Shown here piece by piece: positions 46,123-55,189 of a DNA stretch of 64,000 nucleotides. Each line of letters starts with the position of its first letter. The stretch's first letter is position 1. The stretch is from DATLLN01 sp963809205 (lineage in GTDB: Bacteria > Actinomycetota > Thermoleophilia > Gaiellales > JAICJC01), in NCBI GenBank assembly GCA_963809205.1, contig CAWEIS010000028.1, forward strand, positions 186,001 to 250,000, read 5' to 3'. The notes beneath the pieces are model-generated. The model did not search any database, was not told the DNA's origin, and was given only the letters and a program-made list of their open reading frames with translations. A program made the translations under genes and the position numbers.

Positions 46123-46533
46123 GTGCGATACGCACCCCTCCTCCTGCTCGCCGGCCTGTTCATCGCCGTCGATGTGGTGGTCGACCGGATGGTCGCGGAC
46201 AGCCCCGGCACCCTCCACCACCCGCGGCCGCTGCTGCTGATGCTCCCCGCGCTGCTGCTGGTGGCGGTGCTCTGGAGGGCACGCGACCAGGTGGGCACGC
46301 TGGGCCGCGTGGGCGTCGCCATGTGCACGACCGGCGGCGTCGCCAACATGGTCTGCACCCTCGTCGACGGCGACGGCGTCAGCGACTACATCAGATTCAA
46401 CGTCAGCCACTACCTGATCGTGATCAACCTGGCCGACATCCTGATCGTCGCCGGGCTGGTGCTCGTGCTGGTCTCGACGCTGGCGGCATACGGCGGCCGG
46501 CTGCGACGAACCGTGCCCGACCCGCCGGGCTGA
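46123..46533 (+). CDS. Lipoprotein signal peptidase-like membrane protein
   Basis: 136 residues from the GTG at 46123 (GGAGG just upstream), with four membrane helices. The C-terminal half resembles signal peptidase II: GGVANMVCTLVDGDGVSDYIRFN corresponds to the G.xGN..DR...G.VvDfi region, and YLIVINLADILIVAGLVL to the FNvADs..iG region. Both catalytic Asp positions (SDY, LAD) are present, but the DR after the Asn is replaced by Cys-Thr. Shorter than typical LspA (about 160). It may be an LspA paralog with altered or lost activity. Confidence 0.65.
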   Translation: MRYAPLLLLAGLFIAVDVVVDRMVADSPGTLHHPRPLLLMLPALLLVAVLWRARDQVGTLGRVGVAMCTTGGVANMVCTLVDGDGVSDYIRFNVSHYLIVINLADILIVAGLVLVLVSTLAAYGGRLRRTVPDPPG

Positions 46534-46542
46534 CCGAGGAGC

Positions 46543-46575
46543 GCGGCCGGGCGAGCCGCGAGCCCGCCCGGCCGC
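46543..46575. terminator. GC-rich hairpin between convergent genes
   Basis: An 11-bp stem, GCGGCCGGGCG (46543-46553) with CGCCCGGCCGC (46565-46575), sits between the stop at 46533 and the convergent hydrolase stop at 46580. No T-run; likely a bidirectional terminator. Confidence 0.65.
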
Positions 46576-46579
46576 TGCG

Positions 46580-47434
46580 CTACGACGCGAAGCGCTTGAC
46601 GAAGTTGAGGGCCGTGTCGGCGACCTCGCGCCAGCCGCTGTCGATCGTCAGCGCGTGGCCGCGGCCCGGGATCTCGACGATCTCCGTGACGCCCTCGTTC
46701 TTCTCCTGCTTCTTGAACGACGCGTTCGCGATCGCCCACGGCACCGTGTGGTCGTTCTCGCCGGAGATGATCAGCATCGGGCCGCGCTCCGGGTTCTTCG
46801 TGTCGACCTTGGCCTCGGTCCACGGGTTGAGGTTCGCCGACGCCGCCTGGAACAGCGGCGCGCCCGGCGCCGGGACGGCGTAGGTCTCGTACAGCTGCTT
46901 CGCCTCGTCCTCGCTGACGGCGTTGGCGAAGCTGTAGCGGAACTGCTCGTAGGTGAGCGGGACGGCGCGGCCGCGGTTGGCCGGGTTGTGCAGCACCGGG
47001 CTGCCCGCCCGCAGCGCCGAGATCGGCAGCGGCAGCACACCCCGGAACGGTGCCGGGTCGATGGCGACGGTCGCCGCCGAGCGCCCGCGGCCGGCCAGGA
47101 TCTGCGCCAGCAGGCCACCGAAGGAGTGCCCGATCACGGCGGGCTTCCGGTCCAGCGCGCCGATCACGTCGTCGAAGTGATCAGCGACCTGCTTGATCGT
47201 CTTGTGGGCGAACACCTCGGGGTGCTCGTTCGCCTCGTCGACGGTCTCCGGATCGTCGGGCCAGCCTGGCGTCAGCGCGGCGTACCCGGCCGCCTCGAAG
47301 ACCTCGGCCCAGCGGTCCCAGCTGCTCGGCAGCAGCCACAGGCCGTGGACGAAGACGATGGGCGTCAGGGTCGTTGCATTGGCGCGCTCGATCTGTTCTT
47401 GCTCGTGCTCGGTGATGGTCGCGGTCGCGGGCAT
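46580..47434 (-). CDS. Alpha/beta hydrolase
   Basis: 284 residues with a very strong ribosome site (AAAAGGAG) before ATG 47434. Motifs: PIVFVHGLWLLPSSWDRW, nucleophile AVIGHSFGGLLAQ, the acid in LIISGENDHTVPW and catalytic His in IPGRGHALTID. No signal peptide. Family members include esterases and lactonases. The start is 57 nt downstream of the GGDEF gene on the same strand. Confidence 0.88.
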   Translation of the reverse strand: MPATATITEHEQEQIERANATTLTPIVFVHGLWLLPSSWDRWAEVFEAAGYAALTPGWPDDPETVDEANEHPEVFAHKTIKQVADHFDDVIGALDRKPAVIGHSFGGLLAQILAGRGRSAATVAIDPAPFRGVLPLPISALRAGSPVLHNPANRGRAVPLTYEQFRYSFANAVSEDEAKQLYETYAVPAPGAPLFQAASANLNPWTEAKVDTKNPERGPMLIISGENDHTVPWAIANASFKKQEKNEGVTEIVEIPGRGHALTIDSGWREVADTALNFVKRFAS

Positions 47435-47490
47435 GCTTGCTCCTTTTCGGACGACGGAAACAGCTGCCCGAGTCTATCCGCGGTGAGCAA

Positions 47491-48400
47491 TCAGCGAACC
47501 ACCCGGCTCTGCGGCCGGCCGGAGGAGCCGTTGCCGTTCTCCTCCGCGCGCTTGCGCCGCCGCTGCTTCTCGGCGCGCATCGCCTGCTCGCCGCGACCGA
47601 GCACCTTGGCGGCGGAGTCGTTCTTCCGTGCCTTGACGATGCCCGTGCTCGCGCCATGGAAATGCCTCCGCACGCGGCGGGAGACGGCCAAGCCGGTCGA
47701 TCTCCTCCTCGAGGCGCTTCGCCCGCTTGCGCGCCTGTTTCTTGGACAGCCGCGGCAGCACGACCACGAACTCGTCGCCGCCCAGCCGCGACACCAGCTC
47801 ACCGGGCTTGATCGTCGAGGTCAGCGCATTCGCCAGCGCCATGATCAGCTGGTCGCCGCGCTCGAACCCCAGCTTGTCGTTGACGGCCTTCAGCCCGTCG
47901 ACGTCGACGAACAGCATCCGGAACGGCGTGCCGGTCTCGGTCAGGCGCAGCAGCTCCTCGATCAGCCGGCGGCGGTTGCCGACGCCGGTCAGCGGATCGG
48001 TACGCGCCAGGTCGAACAGCTCGCAGCGCACGGTCAGCGCGTACAGCGCCTGCGATGCCAGTTCAGCAAACGATCGCACCAGTTCGCGCTCGCGGGGCGA
48101 CGACCACCGCTCCCGCCGGTCGAGCGCCAGCGAGCCCAGCACGCGGCCGTGCGCGAACAGCGGCACGCTCAGCCGCGCGACGCCGGACTTGCGACGCGGC
48201 CCGCTGCGACCGCGGGAGGCCAGAATCACCCGCGCGCGCTTGCACGGCACGAGCTGCGCCGTCTGTGCCTCGATCTGCTCGCGGCACTCCGCCAGATCGT
48301 CCTCCTGGAAGACGGCCGACAGCGCAGCCGGGAGCCGGCTGAAGAACATTTGCTCGCGCCAGAACGGGTCGGCGAGATCGACCTCGGGATGGAGCCTCAC
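47491..48400 (-). CDS. GAF-like plus GGDEF diguanylate cyclase, one frameshift
   Basis: About 302 residues after removing one extra base near 47690. The N-terminal half is a GAF-type sensor (VARLSVPLFAHGRVLGSLALDRRERW...ELVRSFAELASQAL). The GGDEF domain starts ARTDPLTGVGNRRRLIEE, has MLFVDVDGLKAVNDKLG and an intact SRLGGDEFVVVLP. Beyond the frame change it ends HFHGASTGIVKARKNDSA...GEQAMRAEKQRRRKR, the normal close of the domain. It should make c-di-GMP from GTP in the cytoplasm. GTG start. Confidence 0.82.
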
Positions 48401-48446
48401 CCCTCAAGGCTACGAGCAAAACCAGCGATCACCAACGGCACCAGCG

Positions 48447-50169
48447 TCAGTCGGCGATGGCGTAAGCCGGCTGCCGAGGGTCGGCACCGGCCCGCAGGAA
48501 GCCGCTTTCGGTGTCCAGGTAGATCGCCTCCACCGCCGCCGCCCAGCGCGTGAACTCCGGCCACCGCTCCATCCGGTGCCCGCGGGACTCGAGGTCGTCG
48601 GCCACTGACTGCGGAAACCGATCCTCGTAGCCGAACAGCCCGGCCCGGTACTCGAAGGGCGCGAACGAGTCGGGGAAGCTCCACGTCGAGAAGCGCGGGG
48701 CGTTGATCGCCTCCTGCACGTCCATCCCGAAGTGGAAGACGTTGAGGAACACCTGCAGCATCGCCTGCACCTGCATGTCGCCGCCCGGGCAGCCGAACGT
48801 GAACACCGAGCCGTCGTCACGCACGGCAATGGCCGGGTTGGGGGTCAGGCGCGGGCGCTTGCCCGGGGCGACCCCCGACGGGTGGCGCGGGTCTGGGCGC
48901 GACTGGTCGCCGCGCGACGACGGCACGATGCCCAGCCCGGGCACGGCCGGCGAGCAGAACGCGCCGTCCGACGGCGTCGCCGAGAAGGCGTTGCCCCAGC
49001 GGTCGATGGCGCAGACGTACGAGGTGTCCATTGGCCGGACGCCGCCCAGCATCTCGTCCGTCACCGGCGGCAGCAGGCCGAGGTCGAACGGCCGGCCGAG
49101 CGGCGGCGGCATCGCCGGCTCCGCGCGCCGCATGTCGATGCCGTCCAGGCGGGCGCGGACGTGGGCGTCGGAGAGCAGCTCGTCGAGCCCGACGTCGACC
49201 ATCGCCGGGTCGCCGTAGCGGTACTCGCGGTCCGCGAAGGCCGACTTCAGCACCTCGGTGACCAGATGGATGTGGTCGGCGGCGTGGGGGTCGCCGGACA
49301 TCGGGCCGGCGGCCTCCAGCATCCGCAGCGCCTGCGCCAGCACCGGCCCCTGGCACCACGGGCCGCAGGTCAGCACCTCGAAATCCCGCCAGCGGATCCG
49401 CACCGGCGGCTCGTACCGCGAGCGGAACGCCGCCAGGTCGTCACGGTCGAGCAGCCCGCCCTGATCGCACTGGTGCGCCACGATGGCGGCGGCGATGTCG
49501 CCCTCGTAGAACGCCGCGCGCGCGGCCTCGAGCCCGGCCGGCGCGATCGCCCGGCGCCGCCGTCTCCTCGTCGGCCATGTGCTGGATCGTCGCGGCCAGG
49601 TCGGCCTGGACGAAGCGGTCGCCGACGCTCAGCGGCCGGCCGCCGGGCGCGAAGATCGCGCCGACGGACGGCCATCGCTCCAGGGCGTCGGCGTTCTCGG
49701 CGATGTCCTCGGCCAGGTACGGGAACACGGCGAACCCGTCGCGGGCGTGGCGGATCGCGGCGCCGGCGACGTCGCCGAAGGTCATCGTGCCGAAGTCGCG
49801 CAGCGCTGTGATCCAGGCGTCGGGCGCGGCCGGCACGACGGTGCGCAGCACGCCCAGCGGAATCTGGCCGTCGTGCTCGCGCATGAACAGCTGCGGGTCG
49901 AGCGCTCGCGGCCAGTGGCCGAGGCCGGCGATCGTCTCGACCCGCCCGTCGGCGGTGCGGATCATGATCGGCGCCACGCCGGCCACGTTCACCTCGTCGG
50001 AATGCAGCACGCCCAGGCAGATGCCGGCGCAGCAGCCGGCGTCGACGGCATTGCCACCCGCCTCGAGCACGGCGAAGCCGGCGGCAGCGGCCAGGTGGTG
50101 TCCCGCCGAGACGGCGTGGCGCGAGCCGTACAGGGTCGGGCGCCGGGACGCGGCGCCGACATCAGCCAC
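48447..50169 (-). CDS. Gamma-glutamyltransferase, one frameshift
   Basis: About 573 residues after removing one extra base near 49555, which joins MADEETAA to RAIAPAGLEAARAAF. The N-terminal part has RHAVSAGHHLAAAAGFAVLEAGGNAVDAG, the family entry motif. The small subunit begins at the autocleavage Thr in VRPMDTSYVCAIDRWGNAFS. Further conserved blocks are KRPRLTPNPAIAVRDDG and FGCPGGDMQVQAMLQVFLNV. No signal peptide, so it is cytoplasmic, or related to the acylase/oxamate branch of the family. The GTG at 50169 overlaps the upstream CocE-type gene by 8 nt. Confidence 0.85.
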
Positions 50170-51856
50170 GCCGGAGCAGCGGCAGCACGACGTGGGACGG
50201 GTGCTCGCGGTCGTGGTGGATGAGCTGCCGGGCGACGATCGTCGCGGACGCGGTGCCGAACGGCTCGCCGGTGTTCGGGTTCCGGTCGAAGCGGTCGAAG
50301 TTGCTCGACGAGACATCGACGCGCAGCCGGTGGCCGGGCGCCAGCACGTAGCTGGTCGCGCACATCGAGACGACGTACTCATAGATGCGATCCGGCTCGA
50401 TCGGCGACGGCCGGTCGAGGCCGTCGCGGTAGCGCGCACGAACGATGCCGTCCTGGATCGTGTTCACGGTGCCGTCCGGGAACACGTCGCAGAGCGTGAC
50501 CGTGAAGTCGGTGTCGGGTGCGCTCGACGATGCGTGGACGTGGGCCTCGACCGGTCCCAGCAGCTCGAGCTCCTCGTCCAGCACCTCGCCGACGTACCGG
50601 AGGATGTCGGCTCGCCCGTCCAGCGCCCGGCGGTCGCCGATCGCCGTGGCCAGCGCCCAGCAGTTGCCGCCGACCGTCTCGGCAACCGGATCCGCGGGGT
50701 CGTATGAGTACTCGTCGGGCGGCTCGTCGGCGATTGGTGCCTCAAGCGACAACGATCCCTCACCGCGCAGGTAGAGCGGCGTGGCGACGGCGTCGGGCGG
50801 CGGCCAGGCCGGCACGCTCGCCCAGCGGTTGCGGCCCAGCGTGAACACGTTGACGTTGCCCTCGGCGCCGAAGCCGTTGTCGAGTCCCATCAGATAGTGA
50901 TCGAAGAACGCCTGGTAGCGGTCCCAGCGGTGCTGCGCGGTCGGCGGGAGCTGCATGCAGACGGCGCGGTCGGTGTAGTCGCCCGAGCCCTCGTGATCCC
51001 AGGGGCCGATCATCAGGTGGACGTCCTCCGGGCGCGGGTGCACGTCCATCAGCCGGGCGTGATCGGCCAGCTGCGGCCCGATGTAGACGTCGTACCAGCC
51101 GCCCCACGAGAGCACCGGCACATGGATATCGGCGATCCGGTCGGCGAGCCCGTGGCGCGCCCACCAGTCGCGATCGTCCGCGTGGGCAACGAGCTCGAGG
51201 AAGAACGCGCCGTCCAGCCCCACCGTCCGGGGAAGCTCGGTCAGCGGCATGGCGTAGGGGTCGACGCCGGACACGTCGGCATACTCCTGCGCATCCATGG
51301 CCAGCGCCCAGTAGCCGGTGGTGTTCAGCAGGAATGCACCCTGCCTGAACCACGCCGCCCGGCGGTCGACGCCGATGTCGCCCGGCGCGATGCATGCGAT
51401 CGCCGGATGCCCGCTCATCGCCGCGGCGTAGGAGGTGATGCCGTAGTACGACTCGCCCCAGAACCCGACGCGGCCGTCGCACCAGTCCTGCCCGATCGCC
51501 CACTCGACGGTGTCGTAGCCGTCCTCGACCTCGTGCACGCCGGGGTCGAACACGCCGCCGGACGAGAACTTCCCGCGCACGTCCTGGACGACGCAGGCAT
51601 AGCCCTTGCGGGCGAAGAAGCCACCGACCACGTCCATCTCCATGTCGTCGGTCTGCTTGCCGTACGGCTGGCGGATGATCACGGCGGGCGCAGGGCCGAG
51701 GCCGGCCGGAACGTAGACGTCGGCACCCAACCGCACGCCGTCGCGCATCGTCGCGAACACGTCCGGCCACACCTCAACCCCGCTCGCCCGGTCGGCGGTG
51801 CCGCACGGGATCTCGAGCGTGACGTGCACCTCGTCCGACGCGGGGTGGTAGCTCAC
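50162..51856 (-). CDS. CocE/NonD-type hydrolase (X-Pro dipeptidyl-peptidase-like)
   Basis: 564 residues, GTG start. S15-family alpha/beta hydrolase: DVFATMRDGVRLGADVYVP at the start, nucleophile VGFWGESYYGITSYAAA, VLSWGGWYDVY, and HLMIGPWDH with the catalytic His, followed by a C-terminal jelly-roll domain (LEAPIADEPPDEYSYDPADPV...GHRLRVDVSSSNFDRFDRNPNTG). It cleaves acyl esters or peptides. It overlaps the gamma-glutamyltransferase, so the pair may degrade a peptide-like or glutamylated compound. Confidence 0.9.
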   Translation of the reverse strand: MSYHPASDEVHVTLEIPCGTADRASGVEVWPDVFATMRDGVRLGADVYVPAGLGPAPAVIIRQPYGKQTDDMEMDVVGGFFARKGYACVVQDVRGKFSSGGVFDPGVHEVEDGYDTVEWAIGQDWCDGRVGFWGESYYGITSYAAAMSGHPAIACIAPGDIGVDRRAAWFRQGAFLLNTTGYWALAMDAQEYADVSGVDPYAMPLTELPRTVGLDGAFFLELVAHADDRDWWARHGLADRIADIHVPVLSWGGWYDVYIGPQLADHARLMDVHPRPEDVHLMIGPWDHEGSGDYTDRAVCMQLPPTAQHRWDRYQAFFDHYLMGLDNGFGAEGNVNVFTLGRNRWASVPAWPPPDAVATPLYLRGEGSLSLEAPIADEPPDEYSYDPADPVAETVGGNCWALATAIGDRRALDGRADILRYVGEVLDEELELLGPVEAHVHASSSAPDTDFTVTLCDVFPDGTVNTIQDGIVRARYRDGLDRPSPIEPDRIYEYVVSMCATSYVLAPGHRLRVDVSSSNFDRFDRNPNTGEPFGTASATIVARQLIHHDREHPSHVVLPLLRRG

Positions 51857-51870
51857 AGCGACATCCTACC

Positions 51871-51905
51871 GGCGCAACAAAGGGGTCTGACCCCGTTGTT
51901 GCGCC
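51871..51905. repeat. Intergenic palindromic repeat, copy 2
   Basis: A nearly perfect 35-nt palindrome: outer arms GGCGCAACAA / TTGTTGCGCC and inner GGGGTC-T-GACCCC. It is the inverted equivalent of 17123-17151. It lies 15 nt upstream of the GTG start of the CocE-type gene (minus strand), inside its likely leader. Confidence 0.8.
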
Positions 51906-51972
51906 GTGCGCCGATACCACGATCTGGCGATGGCGGGTCCATCGGGGGCGGACTGACAATGGCGGTAGGACA

Positions 51973-52185
51973 GTGGAGCGCCCACGCTGCCTTGCCTGCC
52001 AGGCTCTCGCGACGTACGCGGTCCGCACGACGGACGGCCGGCTCGCGAACGCCTGCGACGAACATGCCGGCCCGGCGATGGCCGAGGCCGGCGTCGCGGT
52101 GGCCGACCCCTGCGGGGTGGAGTGCGCCGAGTTCGGGTGCGCGGGCGTCGACGGCTGGACGCACCAGCTGCGCGCCGAACGCTAG
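51973..52185 (+). CDS. Small cysteine-rich hypothetical protein
   Basis: 70 residues from a GTG with GTAGGA upstream. The sequence has a possible metal site: RCLACQALATYA, NACDEHAGP, DPCGVECAEFGC; one His and seven Cys. No family recognised. Convergent with the Flp pilin gene, whose stop overlaps this one by 3 nt. Confidence 0.5.
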   Translation: MERPRCLACQALATYAVRTTDGRLANACDEHAGPAMAEAGVAVADPCGVECAEFGCAGVDGWTHQLRAER

Positions 52186-52337
52186 AGGCCGGAGGCGACC
52201 GACTGGATCGTGGTCCCCAACGCGCCCGAGAGCGCGGTGAACAGCGCCGCCACCGCGAACAGGATCACACCGAGCACGATCGCGTACTCGGACGTGGCCT
52301 GACCTGCCTGCGAGCACTGGATCCGATCTGTCACCAT
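52182..52337 (-). CDS. Orphan Flp-type pilin
   Basis: A 51-residue prepilin: a short polar leader ending in Ala-Gly, the cleavage-site region GQATSEYAIVLGVILF with the conserved Glu at +5 and Tyr after it, then a long hydrophobic helix and a polar C terminus (TTIQSVASGL). The cleavage motif and size match Flp/Tad pilins. No prepilin peptidase, TadA-type ATPase or other pilus gene is in the window, so the assembly machinery must be elsewhere if it is used. No obvious ribosome site. Confidence 0.75.
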   Translation of the reverse strand: MVTDRIQCSQAGQATSEYAIVLGVILFAVAALFTALSGALGTTIQSVASGL

Positions 52338-52368
52338 GTTTTTCAGCCTACTGATTCAGGCCGGGACG

Positions 52369-53796
52369 TCAACCGACGTGCACCCAGGACGCCACGGACG
52401 GCACGCCCGAGGAGTTCAGGATGAACAGCATGTAGTACCCGGGAGGCGCGACACCGGCGGCCGGTACTTGGGCCGAGATCCCGTTCGCCGTGCTCGTGAA
52501 CTGCAGCTCGACCATCCGCTGGTGCATGTCGTTCGCGTGGGTCGTGGCGCCCGGCGCCATCAGCACCGCGCGGTTCACCGCGCTTGGCGTGACGACGTTC
52601 AGCGTGCCGCCGTTGCCGACGCTCGCGGTTGCCGATGTGATCGTCGGCCGCGCGCCCTTGAACAGGTACGGCGGCGAGTAGATGTCGAGCTTCTTCTGGC
52701 CGCCGCCCGGCCGGTTGTCGCCGCCGGAGAGCACGCGCCCATCCGGTAGCAATATCGCCGTCGAGTGATACGCGCGGCGCAGCGTCTGAGCCGCCATCGT
52801 CCGCCACGTGTTCATCGCGGGGTCGTACAGCAGCGTGTTGTACTGGGGCAGCTCATCCTTGCCCTTGCCGTTTCCGCCCACGCCGAGCAGCGTGCCGTCG
52901 GGCAGGATCACCAGGTTCATGTCGTGGCGGCCCTGCGGCATCGACGCCAGCGACTGCCAGGTCGGGTTGGCGGCGGAGAAGTCCATTACCTGCGCCGTCG
53001 GCGTGGCCAGCGAGCCGGCGCCGGTGCCGCCGACGATCATCACCTTCGACGATCCACCGGGGCCGCCCGGCAGCAGCACGGCCGACTTCTGGCCGGCGCG
53101 CGTCTGCGGCTTGGGCAGGAACGTCCGCGCCCAGCTCGATGTGTTGATGATCGAGGCCTCGCTGCGGCTGACCACGGCCAGCCGGGTATCGGGCAGGACG
53201 TAGACGTGCGGGTACCAGTTGTCGTAGTGGTTCCCGACGACCTGCAGCGAGCCGGTGCTCGGCGGGACGCCCGGGGTGTACAGCTCGGAGGTGGCATTGG
53301 GCTGCGCGTTCTCGTCGCTGCCGCCGGTGATGAACACCTTCGAGTTCGCGGTCAGCGTGGCGGTCGGGTAGTAGCGGCCGGCCGCCATGTCGGGGCCCTT
53401 CGTCCAGGTGTTGGTCTTGGGGTCGAAGATCGCGGTGATCGGAGGCCCATGGATGCCGACGGTGCGGCCGCCGGCCGAGAAGATCCGGCCGTCCGGCAGG
53501 ATCGTGTGGCCGCCGCAGAAGATCGGGCCGGGGTTGTTGATGCGCACGGTGGTGTTCGACACCGGATCCCAGATCGCGGTGACGCCCTCCTCGCCGAACA
53601 TCAGCACCTTGCCGTTGTTGAGCAGCGCCATGTGGACGGCGGTGATCGCGTTGGGCGGCGTGAATGGGGTTCCCCAGACGCCGGTGTCGACGTTGGCGGC
53701 GCTGGCACGCGAGGGCGCATGCGACGCAAATGAGGCGGCGACGACCCCCAGTCCGGCGATGATCGCGATGAGTGGGCCACGCGGGAGCCTACGCAT
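52369..53796 (-). CDS. Secreted galactose oxidase-like copper-radical oxidase
   Basis: 475 residues from the ATG at 53796, which has AAAGGA upstream and opens a signal peptide (MRRLPRGPLIAIIAGLGVVA...). Kelch repeats (ILPDGRIFSAGG, SKVFITGGSDE, KVMIVGGTG, LPDGTLLGVGG) are followed by a C-terminal DUF1929-type domain. The active-site set appears complete: Cys in IFCGGHTI, the cross-link Tyr in GRYYPTATL, Tyr-His in RAYHSTAIL and the second His in TTHANDMHQRM. It should oxidise an alcohol or aldehyde to produce hydrogen peroxide outside the cell. An upstream ATG (53823) is unlikely. Confidence 0.85.
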   Translation of the reverse strand: MRRLPRGPLIAIIAGLGVVAASFASHAPSRASAANVDTGVWGTPFTPPNAITAVHMALLNNGKVLMFGEEGVTAIWDPVSNTTVRINNPGPIFCGGHTILPDGRIFSAGGRTVGIHGPPITAIFDPKTNTWTKGPDMAAGRYYPTATLTANSKVFITGGSDENAQPNATSELYTPGVPPSTGSLQVVGNHYDNWYPHVYVLPDTRLAVVSRSEASIINTSSWARTFLPKPQTRAGQKSAVLLPGGPGGSSKVMIVGGTGAGSLATPTAQVMDFSAANPTWQSLASMPQGRHDMNLVILPDGTLLGVGGNGKGKDELPQYNTLLYDPAMNTWRTMAAQTLRRAYHSTAILLPDGRVLSGGDNRPGGGQKKLDIYSPPYLFKGARPTITSATASVGNGGTLNVVTPSAVNRAVLMAPGATTHANDMHQRMVELQFTSTANGISAQVPAAGVAPPGYYMLFILNSSGVPSVASWVHVG

Positions 53797-53882
53797 AGCT
53801 GTCCTTTCAAATGATGAAGCCAATCGAGCATACGCGCGGTTCGTAATGAGTCAACTGGTTGTCCCAAGTACCATTGGCATTC

Positions 53883-54878
53883 ATGGCCTCGTCGTTCCGG
53901 GCGTTCGGAGACCGCGCGCTCATCCTTGGGCGTCGCCCGCGCCTGCGGCTCGCGCTGCAGATGCTGGCGTTCGCCGTGCTCACCGGGTCGCTGGTCTACG
54001 CCGTACGCGACTCCTGGTCGGACGCCGAGGAGCTGCTGCGGACAGCCGATCCGCTGAGCCTGGCGCTGGGGCTGGGCGCGATCGCGGCCTACTACCTGGC
54101 GTTCGTCGTCGGTTGGCAGCTGATTCTGCGCGCCATGGGCATCGAACTGGACTACCGCACGGCGCTGCGGGCGGAGATGCTCTCGATGCTCGCCAAGTAC
54201 ATCCCCGGCGGCGTCTGGACGCCCGCCGCGCGGGTGGTCGCCGTGCGCAAGGTCGGCGTCCGCAACACGCCGCTCGTCCTCGGGTCGATCGCGCTCGAGG
54301 CCGGCCTCTCGGCGATCGCCGGCGTCGCCGTGTTCGTCGTCTCGCTGGGCACCGTGAGCTCACGCAACGCGCCCGTCTGGCCGCTCGCGGCGTTCGTGCT
54401 GGTGCTGGTCGTGCTGCTGCACCCGCGGGTGTTCTCTCCGCTGATGACGCGGATCGCCCGCCGGCTGGGCACCGGCCCGATCCCCCGGATCCGCGAGCGC
54501 GTCCTGCTCGGCCTGGTCGGGTACTACTGCCTGACCTGGCTGCTGGCCGGCGTGGCGCTGTTCTTTCTCGCCCGGTCGGTCGGCAACCCGCCGGTCAGCT
54601 CGATCCCCTACCTGGGCGGCGTCAGCGCGGTCGGGGCGATCGTCGCCGTGCTGGTCGTGATCGCACCGTCCGGTCTGGGCGTGCGCGAGGGGGCGATGTA
54701 CGGCCTGCTGGTCGCCGTCATGAGCCCCGCGGCAGCGCTGGGCACGGTCGTGCTCAACCGGCTGGGGATCACCGTGGTCGAGCTGGTGCTGCTGATCACC
54801 ATCGGCACGCGGCGGCGCGTGGTGCTGCCTCCGCCCGATGAGGGCGCGGAGCCGGCGCCTGATCCGTCAGTCGCCTGA
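53883..54878 (+). CDS. Lysylphosphatidylglycerol synthase-like transmembrane protein (UPF0104)
   Basis: 331 residues with about eight membrane helices. The family pattern is clear: AYYLAFVVGWQLILRAMGIELDY, AKYIPGGVWTPAARVVAVRKVGV, LLAGVALFFLARSVG, and VIAPSGLGVREGAM near the C terminus. These flippase-domain proteins move lipids or support glycolipid synthesis; without the synthase domain the substrate is open. The start is 86 nt from the divergent oxidase start. Confidence 0.85.
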   Translation: MASSFRAFGDRALILGRRPRLRLALQMLAFAVLTGSLVYAVRDSWSDAEELLRTADPLSLALGLGAIAAYYLAFVVGWQLILRAMGIELDYRTALRAEMLSMLAKYIPGGVWTPAARVVAVRKVGVRNTPLVLGSIALEAGLSAIAGVAVFVVSLGTVSSRNAPVWPLAAFVLVLVVLLHPRVFSPLMTRIARRLGTGPIPRIRERVLLGLVGYYCLTWLLAGVALFFLARSVGNPPVSSIPYLGGVSAVGAIVAVLVVIAPSGLGVREGAMYGLLVAVMSPAAALGTVVLNRLGITVVELVLLITIGTRRRVVLPPPDEGAEPAPDPSVA

Positions 54879-54882
54879 GAGC

Positions 54883-55077
54883 CTAGAAGCCGAGCCGCGA
54901 CCGGAGCGAGCGCCCGCGCCCCGTGTAGCGGCGGAACGAGCGAACGAATCGCTCCCGCCGCGACAGCTTGCGGCCGGGAATGCGATGGTTCAGGTCGACG
55001 ATCTCACTGACGATACGTCGCCGGAGCGCTGCAATGTCCTCACGCGCGTGTTCGACTGGTGCATCCGTGACTGCCAT
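54883..55077 (-). CDS. Small basic hypothetical protein
   Basis: 64 residues (ATG 55077; the frame is open further upstream). A helical N-terminal part (EHAREDIAALRRRIVSEIV) reminiscent of a chorismate-mutase-like helix, then an Arg-rich tail (RRERFVRSFRRYTGRGRSLRSR). No family assigned. It lies 4 nt from the convergent stop at 54878. Confidence 0.45.
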   Translation of the reverse strand: MAVTDAPVEHAREDIAALRRRIVSEIVDLNHRIPGRKLSRRERFVRSFRRYTGRGRSLRSRLGF

Positions 55078-55189
55078 CGTCGAAGAATGCCAGAGCACCC
55101 GGCCGGACGCACGAAAAACCGGAAGTTCTAACAAATCGTCGAATGTATCGAACCGTGATCAAATCTCGACGCGCCATACTCGTCCTGTC

